The notes below the pieces were generated by a model. The model searched no databases. It had not been told where the DNA came from and saw only the letters and a program-made list of their open reading frames with translations. A stretch of 64,000 nucleotides of DNA from Opisthocomus hoazin (taxonomy: Eukaryota > Chordata > Aves > Opisthocomiformes > Opisthocomidae). The stretch covers positions 10,703,577 through 10,767,576 of the forward strand of contig NC_134417.1 of NCBI RefSeq assembly GCF_030867145.1. Direction: 5' to 3'. Within the stretch, counting starts at the first letter, position 1. Every line of letters starts with the position of its first letter. A program made the translations under genes and the position numbers. Shown here in pieces: positions 37,232 through 48,700 of the stretch.

Positions 37232-40200
37232 TCCTCCTATACCTTCTGGATGATAACACTGAATTAAAACAGAGATTGTTCTTGAAGGAAGATGGCTTGC
37301 AAAGGGACAAACTCTCTACCAAGAATTCATATAACCAATATTGAGGGGTGACAGCCTCTTCAGGTACCAAGGGCAGAGGAACATTACATCTGTAAGAAGC
37401 TACAGATGAATACCTGGCTGGGGGCATAGCAAGGTTTTATGCACTGACCATCAAGCCATCTAATTAGGGTTGTGTCAGTGGACATGGGTTCAAGAAAGTG
37501 GTCCAATTTGCAGTGAAATTGTCAATTACAGTGTCAAGATTAAACTAGTAGTTTAATATCCTTGCAGCGTCATTGGTCAGGTACAAAGCTAGGAAGAACA
37601 TTATAAACTTACAAAGTAGGCAAATGGGAACTTCAGAATGATAGATTTAATATGGCAGATAAATCAGAGATGCAGAGTGGTCACTGTGGTGACTTAAAAC
37701 TGTTCCCTCAAATGTGGCAGTGTCTCACGTATGAATAAACTTTGTTATACAGCTGTATTTATGGAATAGAAAGCAAAACATTAATATAAAAACGTCATGC
37801 ATATCTGAAAAATGATAGTATTTTAGCTATATGCCTTGCTACAGTGCTTTCTTTTTTCAAATGTACATTTGCTAGAGCTGGTTGAAAAACATGATTATGT
37901 GTGGGGCATCTGTGGGCATCTGAATGTTTCATCTTGTTATGACTAGGAATAAATGGTCAAAATGTCTTTCAGAGTCAATACAAATCTCCAAGATATCTAA
38001 GATACTGCAAATCTCAAAGAGTTGCTCACTCTATAGCATCCTCCAAGCTAGTATAAGAGCTGGCAAAAACATTTTATGAATTTGAAAGTGGGTAGTGCTG
38101 TATTAATTAATTTCAATGAATGGATGATTTACATATATATATTTTTTTTTGCACATCCATATGAAATACATAAAAACTGACGGTAAAGAAACTTAGAAAA
38201 CAAGAAACACAGAGGCAATGCAACAGGACTACCACACCTAGTGAAGGCATATAGATATGTAGAAAACATGATGGTTTCTGTGAAACGCTTAATGAATTTT
38301 GCCATTATAAAAATGAAATATAAAAGCCCAAATGAGTCATTTTGACTTATTAATTAAAAACAATGGTGAGACGAACACACTTTCACTTTAATGAAGTGTT
38401 TTCTAAAGCAAAGTGGCTTTCACTACTTATCTTTTTCAATTCTATTGTAGACTTACTAGAAATCCTGTTATTCGTCAGGAGCTTTTTACTTCCTCCTGAC
38501 TCAGAGTGGTTTGACCCAATTGTGTGTTCCATCTATGTAGGAGAAGTGCTCCTCTATTTTCCTCACTACGTGCATCCGGATACCTCACTGGCTTTCATCT
38601 TGCAGCTCAGATAATCTGACTGCAGAATACTTCTGTAATTACTTGATACTGTCAGCTTTGCTGTCTTGACTGGATGACACAGAGTTCTCCAAAAGGTCTT
38701 CAGCCCCCTACAGTCTGCACCACGGAAAGAAAGATTAAAGGCATTTCTGAGTTCTTCTCAGAGAGGGTAAGATAGATAGATCTTCTTTTTTTTTTTTCCT
38801 TGGAGGTTTTTTTGTTGTCAGGTCTACCCATCAGCTTGGCAAAGGTTAGGAGGAAAGGCCCTCCCTTAAAAAGCGTACAGCAAGGAAAAGCTTTTTTCAA
38901 CTAAATGAAAATTTGACTGAAACAAGCAAGAATGTATGGAATTTGCCTGACTGCATTGGATATGTAAGCAGAGTGTCAGAAATGGCGGATGGAAGAAAAG
39001 AGCAAAGAAAAGAACTACTGTTCCTTTCTGGTACATTGTTATTATCTCACTGTAAGTAAATAACACATGTGAAGAGAAACTTGTAGGTCACACACACTTT
39101 CTAGGCAGACAGCAACTACTAATTTTTTTTTTTAATTCGAGATAACATTAAATTATCAGCCATACAAAGCTGAAAAACAATGTTTGGGAAAGAGAGCACA
39201 TTGTTCTTTAACACACTGTCAGCTCTTTCTCCCAGAATAGCTCTTGCATAGCAAATAGCAAACTCCCAGAAGATCATGTTCCCTATACAAGTAATATAGT
39301 TTCAACATTTTTAATGCCTGCGGTGTCATGATTAGCACTGGAAATAACAGAACAGAAGTGAGCTCTAGCAATGCATGAAGAAGTGTGTGTATAGCGCTGT
39401 CTGGTTGGGCAAGAGTAAGCAGGTTATCCACGCCAGAATAAAAGAATCTTGGACAAAATTACCTAAACCCATTTAATTCACCAAGTAGAAACACGGAAAT
39501 ATCAAAGCACAGATAGACCTGACAGCTACGAGAAAGAACAGCACGTGAGAAAGGACCACATGCAAGAACTCCCCTTCGTAAAAATTCACTGCACCCGTTA
39601 CTAACACAACAGAAATAGGAAGTGGCTTTCTACATCTTTCCCTTAACTCAGACTACTCTTGGGCTGGCCTTTCTGATTCAGTTCAGTATACCGCAGACTG
39701 ACCTACTTCAGAACAAGTGGGTCATGAGACAACTTTAAATCAGGAAGCCTAAAACCCACTCTTCTCTGCAAGCAAGAGTGTGTTTGAGTCAGAAACACTT
39801 TCTTCTTGTTATCCTTCTTAGGACAGTACCTTGGCTCAAGAGAGATTTTTCAGAACCTCTGTTGGCACAAAGAACCCAGAGCTCTCAGAAAGAAGCTCTT
39901 CATTGTAACTATATTAATCTTGCTTCATACTGTCCAACACAGTTGTCTCCAGCACTCTAGATAAGTGTACAGTGCAGCCTTTCAAAGCCTTTTGAGTATT
40001 GACTGATAGTGAGGTTTGTAGTATCTTAACTTGCTGCTGCTCCTGCAAACTGCTGACGTAACCAAAAGTGCACAGGGAGCAACTGATGCATAACTTATCT
40101 TTCCAGGCTGACAACATCAATACATTTGATCTATGTACATAAAAGCTGATTATCTATCTCACCCAGAGATAAAAATGACTTCAGATCCCAGATGAATGTC

Positions 40201-40950
40201 TCAGCACATAATTTTTTCTTTCCAGTGTGTTTTGAACTCTCTACAGTGGGTATGCAGATTCTTTGAAACTGGCCTTTCCTGGCTTAGAGGCCATGTGCGC
40301 TCCTTGGATGCTAGAAAATATCAGGGCAACAATTTTGCCCCAGCAGGCTAAAAATTTTCCTTCTAAAAGTATACACTAGTTGCGCATTTTGCTGTACTCG
40401 AAAGAGAGATACATTTCTGCTTAACAGTCAAGGCTTAGTGGTATGGACTTTAGCTAGTCTGCTATATCATCAGAGTCCCTGCCTGACTAGTCGTCAAGTA
40501 ACTGGTTGTGTTTAAGTCCTTTCCTTCCTTCCCTCATTATAGTTTTCACCCTTGCTGCCTTAAGTCTCCTTTGGTAATCCTACCTGTGCTACCACTCTGG
40601 TTCTATTTTGTCTGAGGCCTGATTTGATTTATCATCTTCCAGTGTCATTATTGTCTCTTAATCCCAGGCGATGACAAGCTGTGAGGTGTGCATGTTCAGA
40701 TGGAGATCTACAGCAAGAGAGCGAGGAGACAATGAGCTGAACATCTCAGAGCTTTGCAGCCTTTCCACTTCCTTCTCCCCTGTTTAGACTGGGGACGCAT
40801 TTTCATTTTCTGTGTCTCATGAAAAGCAAACAAAAAAAAAGCTTGTTGGCATATGATATGCAAAGCCTTGAAAAAACGATTGTTCAAGAATAATTGATTC
40901 AGTGATGGAAATGCAACCCTGAAGTACAGAATTGAAGAGATGCTTACCAC

Positions 40951-40990
40951 ATAAGTTACAGCTGAACGACATAAGTTACAGCTGAACGAC
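40951..40990. repeat. Perfect tandem duplication of a 20-bp unit
   Basis: ATAAGTTACAGCTGAACGAC occurs twice without a mismatch, at 40951-40970 and 40971-40990. This looks like a recent replication slip, or possibly an assembly join. Confidence 0.95.
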
Positions 40991-42438
40991 AGACTCCTTA
41001 TTTATGGTGTAGAGAAGTATCAAGCCTTTAAATTTGACAAAAAAAATTAAATGTAGCACTTCCAGTTGGTGGTAAGTAATACTGAAGGCACCAGAAAGGC
41101 TGCATGGATGTGTGTTTGTGAAGAACAAAGAAGGTGTTAATGTAGGAAGCAGTGCCCACGCCGTGTTCATTGTTCGCATCACTTAAGTTAAAAGAACAGA
41201 AAAATATTTATATTCTGAAATTATAATCTGGGTGGATACATATTATGCTAAACAAATACAAAAAGCTATTAAGAAATTGGAGACCAGCAAGAATAGGGTT
41301 GTTCAAAAAGTTCTTTTTGAATAGGGTTCGTCCAAGTAAGTCAATTCAGTTGGAAAGCTGTTTGGATTATTTGTTTTCAATAAAAATATTTCTTATCTGC
41401 CTCAAGACTTTCCACATACAAATAAGACAAAAGATTTAAACAAATAAACGGGAATCAAAAACCCAGAGACCACTCTGTCCCCCAGTCATGTCCCAAAGTA
41501 AACCTGGAATTGGCCATTTTATTTTACTTCCTGGCTTTCAAAAACCAAAGGACTGTCTTCAAAGTGAAGCTGTAGGGAGCCATATGGGCGTTTTTGGAAA
41601 AGTCACGTACTGTTAAACACTGACTGGGACTGTCTTCTGTTGACCCGTTGTCAACAACGTGGGCTATGACGAGATTTGCTAAATGAAAATGTGTTCGCTG
41701 CTTCCCCCTATTGATGTCCTACAGTCACTTCTGCATAAAGCTGGACTCACATTTTTAGATCTATCACTACATTATCTTTTAATGATTCCACGTTGGTTAT
41801 CTCTTTTCAAATAGATTTTTTTTCTTCTGTCTTTGGTGAAACAGTGTTGTCATACTCATATATCTGTCCTGAGTTTCTCTTTATAAAAATACAGCTGAGA
41901 TGTTTTTTTCTTCCTTGCCTGCTTTCCTTAGTACTTGACTATTTGCTTTTCAAATAGCTTTCGTACATTTGTGATGCCGTTACTTGTGGCTCTTTAGCAC
42001 TCCTATTTATCCTTTTTTTAGCGCACTCTAGCATTTGAAGAACTGGAACTTTCCTTTCTGCGGCACAAACTGGAAGCCCTGGCAGCTTTGTATGAATTAC
42101 AGCGTGAGTAGTTCTCTAGCTGATGGCATTCGGGGTAGTCAGCACGAGCTGTGAAAATGGCAGAAAAGCCTTGCAATACTAAGTGAAAGAACAACAACAG
42201 GCAGATAAAAATAAGCGGGGATAATTCTAAACCTATGCAAATGTGAGAAAGCAAACTTAAGTTTGGCTAAACAGTCATGGGCTTCCAGCCAGCTGTTACT
42301 ACTCTGGTAACATCTTGCAGTTCTGCTGAAATAGCAGTCCCTGAACGTTATGCATTCACAGAGGAGTATGGGGAGTGGGAAATAAAATGGCACCATGCTG
42401 CCATTATCAGACCAGCTCCCTCACGGGAGGCCTCAGCT

Positions 42439-42506
42439 GGGGGCAGGAGGAGGACATGGCCGTGCCGAATGCCTTGGCGGTGCGGCCATGTCCTCCTCCT
42501 GCCCCC
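42439..42506. repeat. Perfect 24-bp inverted repeat in the DAW1 promoter
   Basis: The left arm at 42439-42462 (GGGGGCAGGAGGAGGACATG then GCCG) is exactly complementary to the right arm at 42483-42506, separated by 20 bases. As RNA, two G-U pairs and three Watson-Crick pairs would extend the stem to about 29 pairs with a 10-base loop (42468-42477). It lies about 215-280 bases upstream of the DAW1 start codon. Confidence 0.9.
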
Positions 42507-42665
42507 GCCGCGCAGCCACCAGGGCCAGCAGTCAGCTCTCCGCACTGGGCCTCGCCTGGAGAAGCGCCGCCATCTTTGACCCAGCCACCTCAGCCCGAGG
42601 GCAGCCCGCCACGCCGGCGACCTGCCGGCCCAGGGCGGGCGCATGCGCGCAGGCTCTGTTTGGGC

Positions 42666-42679
42666 GTTGCTATGGGAGC
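42666..42679 (+). promoter_or_regulatory. RFX X-box-like site in DAW1 promoter
   Basis: GTTGCTATGGGAGC matches the X-box form GTTGCTATGGCAAC at 12 of 14 positions, with the first half-site perfect. It sits 42 bases upstream of the DAW1 ATG. RFX factors, with FOXJ1, activate motile-cilium genes through such sites close to the transcription start, and DAW1 is a motile-cilium gene. Binding is inferred. Confidence 0.55.
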
Positions 42680-42720
42680 GGACCGAAGCCCGGGGGCGGC
42701 GACAGCGGCGGCGGAGGAGG

Positions 42721-45700
42721 ATGAGGCTGAGGCGGCTGCTGCTGCGCTACTACCCGCCGGGTGCGGAGCGGAGCGGGGCGCGGGGAGGCCGGGGCCTGTT
42801 CTCCGCCCTACCAGCGGCTGTGGTGGCGCGGCGGGGCCGGGGCCGGGGCCGGGGCCGCGCGCGTGGCCTGCCGTTGGCGGGCGTCCCTGTCAGGGAGGTG
42901 CGGGGGGGCCCCCCCTGCCGTCATGGAGGTTTTCCTTACCCTTCTCAAGGGCCAGGGCAGGGGTGAGCGGGTGGATGGCGCACCGGCGGCTGGGTCGGCT
43001 GCAGGTGCAAGTGTTGTGGCGCGGCGGCTGGCTGAGGGGAGTCCGGCTGGAAGCAGCTCGTCGCCCACCTGAGCTGTAATTAATGACTTTTCCTTGCGAG
43101 GTCAAGGCAGTCTTCTTCGCATCGCGCTAAGGAGTTTAAAATGTCAGGAGTGGCGGTAGTCAGCACCAATGTACGTGCGTTATCAGAAGGCCTGTTTAGC
43201 AAAACGTGGCCACGTTTCTTATTTTTCCTTGCTTGGCTTTGTGACTTTTCTGAGCGGAACTGCACTTTGAAAAGCTGCTCTGTGAAGCGGTCTGCATCAG
43301 TTATTGTGAACTCAGTCAGGAGCCTTAATGGATTTTCATGAGTGAAGCAAGATGGAGATGGCCAGCTCAGGAAGTGTGCTGTAATAACAGACCTTTCTTT
43401 CCAATTAAATATTTTTCTTACAGACTTGGTAAAATGTAAAATGACATAAAAATTCATCTAAATTATCCTTTCCCACAGAAAACCAAGGTAGTGGAACACT
43501 TTAAGAACTGTTTCAAAACAGGAAGCAATGCGGTTAAACATTTTAATACTTCAGCTCAGTGGAAGGTGCAGAGGTGCCAGAGCATACCTGGAAATGGAGA
43601 GTGTGTTATGATTTTCTGTACATTACTGCACACAGGCCTTTGCAAACACTGAAATAAATATAGCTGGTTTGGTAAATCGTGTTTTCCAGGCTTCTTGGAA
43701 CACCAGTCTAGAACAAGTCTCTTCAGGACAGCTTCTTTGAAAACAGAGCTGATGAAGTCATGCAAAAATTTGTTGGGAAAAAAGAGCTTGTTCATTTCCA
43801 GTACAGAAAATCACTAATAAGTAATAATGTTTAATATCTTTTAGCATATAAACACATCAGAGTTGTTCATTACCCTGCTAACTCAGCAAGAATTGCCAAC
43901 CTCCTAGTTCCAAGAACTGGAATTAGGTCTGCTGAAGTCAGTGGAGCAATAAAAGTGGAAGCATTGCTGTCTATAGTGCGTATTATAAAATCCCAGATAT
44001 CCACGTAAGACATTTTATCATGTTTTTTTTTTAAAGGAATTATTCTGGAATATGTACAAGGTGGTGAGCTGAAGACCAGATCTATAGATCTACTTGATCT
44101 TAGACCTGAGTAAGTATGATATTATTTCAGCTAACAGCACTCTGCTGTTTTATAGCATACTCATATACAACTCTGCTTGATTGTTTTAAACATAACTGAG
44201 GTCAGCTATGTCTTTGTTCACTAAAACACAGATGCAGAAAAGAAAACAACATAGTCAAATCAGTCTTCTATTATTTTAAACACAGAATCTTGCATTCCAG
44301 CTGATTATTACCGTCATGCTTTTCTGTTCAGAGGCGAAGCCTCTTTTTGCTTGTAGAGTTATGAATATCAAGATGCCTGCCGACAGAAATATACAGCGCT
44401 TAACGTTGTAATGTTCTGATGAATGACAGTTAGTTCTTAGGTCCTGTAACAGTATTTCTGGTCTTCAGGATGTTTTCAAACAGTGGGTCTAACTCAGCCC
44501 CCAGTTAGATTGGTTTAAATGACCTCTGTTGAAATCACTGAAAACAACAACTAGAAGTCAGTTGAGATCTCTCCTGTTGATTAATTAATCCTCATAACAA
44601 CCGTAGGTAAGGTGGTGTAAGTTAGGCATCTAAGTGATTCCCTCCTGTATGTTTGTGTGCAGAAATTAAGTATCTGCTTCTGTTGCAAGTAATGGAAGTT
44701 TTCCTGTTTCTTTTGTTGCTGAAGGGACATTTTGAGACCATCTAAAGTGCGGTCAGCTAGAGCAGGTTGACCAGGACCATGTGTAGTTTAGTTCTGAATA
44801 TCTCCCAGATGGAGACGCCACAACCTCTCTGTGAAACCTATTCTGTTGTTTGAGCACCCTCACAGCAAAAAATCTATTTTTGTGTTGAGGTTGCATTTTG
44901 GGGTTTTTGTTTGTTTGTTTGTGCTCCTTGATGCTTCTGCTCTAAGTGGTCAGTACTGAGAAAAGTCTGGTTCCCTCTACTTCGTTTTCTCTCGTCAATT
45001 ATTTGTACATAGGAAAAATATGGAACACTTCACACATGAGCATGTGATATCTAGTGGATTTTTTCACAGAACTTTCTGGCTGGCATCAAACACCTTGGAA
45101 AGATTATCAAGATTTATGCAGTTCTAAAATTGTTTCTTCTGCTTTCCTCCAGCTAATGTCTTCCTGTAGGCACCCAAAAGAAAAAATTAAAAGAAAGCTG
45201 AGAGCCTTAATATGGCCTTGGTCATAGCAGTCAGCCTACATGTTCTACTCGCCCAACTGTGGTAGGCAGAGCTTCAGAAAGAGGAAAAAAATGCCACCAT
45301 TGAATAAAGCTGCTAAGATCCATGGAGTTCATTAGGCAGAAGGGCATGAAGTAATGTGATTGTCTAAATATTGACATTGATATGGAAGGGTCCTTGAATG
45401 TGGGCCAAAGTTAGTAGACAATGTAGGCTGCATATGCAAGACAAAAAATCCAAATTTATAAATTATTAATTTTCATCTACCTGGAAATATCCAGCTCAGT
45501 ACTCTGGATAAAACCTAATGATCCACTTTATGCAAGAAAGAAGTTGGCTGGTGTTACTTAACAGGAGTGTAAATACTGAGAGGACACTAATTTGTGGGGA
45601 CATTAGTGGCTCCCATTTAAAGGACTGATACAGAAAATCCCCTTTAGACTGGAATAACTTACATACTAACAGAAATGCTAGGTTTTCTTGTTAGAACCAA

Positions 45701-48700
45701 TTTTAAGTGTATGTTGGTGCTTTGACTGCCGGGCATTGTCAACCCTCAGTTTTGCATGGATGGCCAGGAATCAGACTGCGGACCACGTTTTGGAAGTTAC
45801 TATCATAACTGAGAATTATAGGAACAGACATAGATTTGTGAAGCCACAGACAGCCACACACTTTCCATGTAAAATTTTTCTTGTTGCTACTTCATGGGAA
45901 ATTCATTGAGAATTTATGAAATTCCACTTTAATTTAGATATTTATTCCAAACCTATCAGTTTTGGATACACATCTCCCATGTCTGACCTCTGTGAAAACT
46001 CTTTGAAAAGGTAAAGTTCTTATCAAACTAAAATTTTTAGAAGTTAAATTTTACTGATCAACTTTAGTAAGAGAGGGAAGAAAGTATAGAAACCAAGAAA
46101 GATTTACCTGTATTTCTTTAAGCCCTTTCAGAATGAGATATGCACATGTCATTGAATTGTTTACTGCAGTTTCTCTACAAGTAGATAATGTTCTTACTTT
46201 TATAATTGTAATTATTGACAGAGGATGAAATCTGGTGGGCTTGGGTTTTTGGTTTTTTTTCTTTCTCATTATTAGCACAGATGCCATAGCCTTAGTAGAA
46301 GAAATGCGAAAAGGAGAACCTCTCATCACAGCTTCATGCAAGGAACACGTCATACATTTAGTACGAAGATTGCAAGAGAAGCTAGGGGAAAAAGAGGATC
46401 ACAAGTTCTGTCTTTTTAAGGTCAGAGGCATCTTTAAAATAATGTGGGGGATTTTGGGGGGTTTCAGTTGTGACGTTGCCAGTATGTTTCTACTGCTGCA
46501 TATTGTGCCTAAGAGCAAAATCTGGACTTTATGACCAATTTCTTGGCTCTTTTCAATCACTTCTGCACTGTTTACAGCGACTGAATCTGGCCTGGTTACG
46601 TCTGTCAGGAATCCCCCCAAAAGGCTGTGAGGTATAACTCTTCCTAGACACCGTTTACACAGGCTTGTGTACAAGAGAGTGTTTTGGATGGCGAGAAATA
46701 ATTCTCTTATTTGTCAAATAAGACTCTGTGGAACAGCAACACCTATAGTTATGTTTAAACAAAAACTGTGAATAGACCCCAAATAAATTAGCTGCTGGGA
46801 GAGGCCCAAAATATTTTCTTACCCTTGTCTGCTTGTTCTTCATTTTGTGAAAATTGTCTTTATTTTAGGTATTCTGCTACATACAGTAATACTGGTTGTC
46901 ATTACTTTCTGCCATTACTATTGTGTTCAAAAATTGGTAGTTTGATCTTCAGCTTACAGACAGCACCTTGTAAATGTATTTTAAATGAGTAAGATTTTTA
47001 AGAACAATTATTAGAAAGACCTTTCAGGACTTCAAATCCAGGATTCAGTCTATTGGAAGAGACTAGGTTTAATTGTATTTAGATATTGAAATACAATTAA
47101 ATTGCTTCCAGAAATTGTATGTTGCAGTCTGAAATAATTGTGTTGTATCTTTATTGTGTCACCAGATGGCAATGTGTAGCTACTAAAAATTGCTGGTCAG
47201 TGCTGTGTTATTGTGACCTTAAATTTATAGAGAAAAGAGAGAAGTTTTGTCTTCGTTTGTTTGGCTGAAAAAAACCCTTACGTCTTGCTAGGTGTAACTT
47301 GGGTTCTTCTGACCAGCAGTACACATCTGGGTGAATTCTGCAAACATCTGTGCATTTAACCTTGAAAACAGAGCTATGTAATGAGGCGTCTTAAATTTAA
47401 AAATTTTCCGTTCTGTTTTAAGGTATGCTCTCAACTGAGATAATACCTTGCTTTTCACAACCTTTTAAAATTGTTTGTTCATCATGGAGACTGACAAATC
47501 ATCAAATGCTTGTCCAAATTTCACTGTAAATATGCATTTGTTCTTTATGGAGGATCTTCTGTATTTGGAAATACTAGAAGGAGGCAAATCCAAGCAGTGC
47601 TGGCTTATTTCCTTCACTCAAGAGTAGTTAGAAGTGTGAAAAAACTTGTTTTGTATTTCAGTTCAATTTAATGCTTGTAAATGAAACATGAGTATAATGT
47701 GCTTCTGAGATACTAATACAATACAAGAAGTGGGTGTGATTGAGCATTTTTTTTTTCTCCAGACAATGTTCCATGTGTTTGCATTGTTTGGAAATGAATA
47801 TTTTTTCCTCTTGCTCTGGGGCATAATCTTACATGAGTGTATAAACACAACTTTTTGTTATTTCCAGTAATTGTGGTGATGGTGGTGTGTGAGGCACCCT
47901 GCAGAGAAACCAGCTTTTGTAACCATTTCTCAGGTTTTAAACTATTATGTAGCAATGGTATGCTGTAGTGATTGGCAGATTTTTATCTAGGGACTGCTGC
48001 AGCAGATTTCTGAGAACCGAGGTACATTTTTTTAATATTGCCTTAGGGTTTGATTATTGTATCGTTTGCACAAGCAATTCTTGCTGGCTTAGAGTTCTCT
48101 GGATGAAGAAACTGCAGCACTTGGCATTGGAAGAACAGAACTAGTCCTGTGATCTGAAATTGAACATAAACCCATCTCGTTTTCCTGCCTTTTTTTCATA
48201 ATTGTTCAAAGTGCTTGTTGTTCAGAGCTGCCTGCACAGACCTCTAAAATTGCCGTGGATCAGTTTTCCATAAATTTCCATAATTATCCATTCTTATTTG
48301 CAGATATTTGTATACTGTGGCTGTTTTAAAAAAAGCAAAATATATTTTTTGCCATCTCCACATCTTGATTGCCCATTTGCATTGCTGTAGCTGAAAGTAC
48401 AGCTTGTCTCACTTTCTCTAGAGAACAGAAATTGCTGAAAAATGCCTTTTCTATTTCTTTCTCTCTCAGTCCTTCACTTGACCATTGTTATTTCTCTTCC
48501 ATTTTGATCAGTCCCTACTCTTCTAAGTAGAAGATCTCTGAGTCCTTTCATTTTTCTTTTGGAGACAGGCAGCTGAGAAAGCTACAGATAAGAACAAAAA
48601 GTTGAAGCTCTGGTAATATGTCAGTAATTAAATGGCATTGCTTATAAATAATTGCTTCCTCATTCTTGTTCTACTGAGAGAACCTAGCGGCGCACTGCTA

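Larger units (their letters stand above)
34660..42420. other. Intergenic, between chemokine pseudogene and DAW1
   Basis: This is AT-rich sequence without supported genes. An open frame at 38363-38614 has 83 codons but no family resemblance, splice context or promoter. Small structures are listed separately: an inverted repeat at 37205 and a tandem duplication at 40951. A short palindrome lies at 41302-41321 (TTCAAAAAG, two bases, CTTTTTGAA). Confidence 0.45.
42420..43100 (+). promoter_or_regulatory. CpG island promoter of DAW1
   Basis: GC content and CpG density rise sharply here compared with the AT-rich flanks, then fall again by about 43100. The island covers the upstream region, exon 1 and the start of intron 1 of DAW1. 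No TATA box lies near the start codon, as is usual for CpG-island promoters. Several overlapping open frames in the island are composition artefacts. Confidence 0.8.

Noticed and set aside
38363-38614. 83-codon open frame with a hydrophobic stretch
   Set aside because: No recognisable family, promoter, splice sites or neighbours; its length is within chance for this much sequence.
42643-42720. Upstream in-frame ATG for DAW1
   Set aside because: It would add 26 residues, mostly Arg, Gly and Trp, not found in the human protein; the start at 42721 gives the family length and N-terminus.
42375-43079. 234-codon and other overlapping open frames in the GC-rich region
   Set aside because: Stops are rare in GC-rich DNA; the proteins are Pro/Ala/Gly/Arg-rich without domains, and the only conserved coding here is the 40-base DAW1 exon 1.
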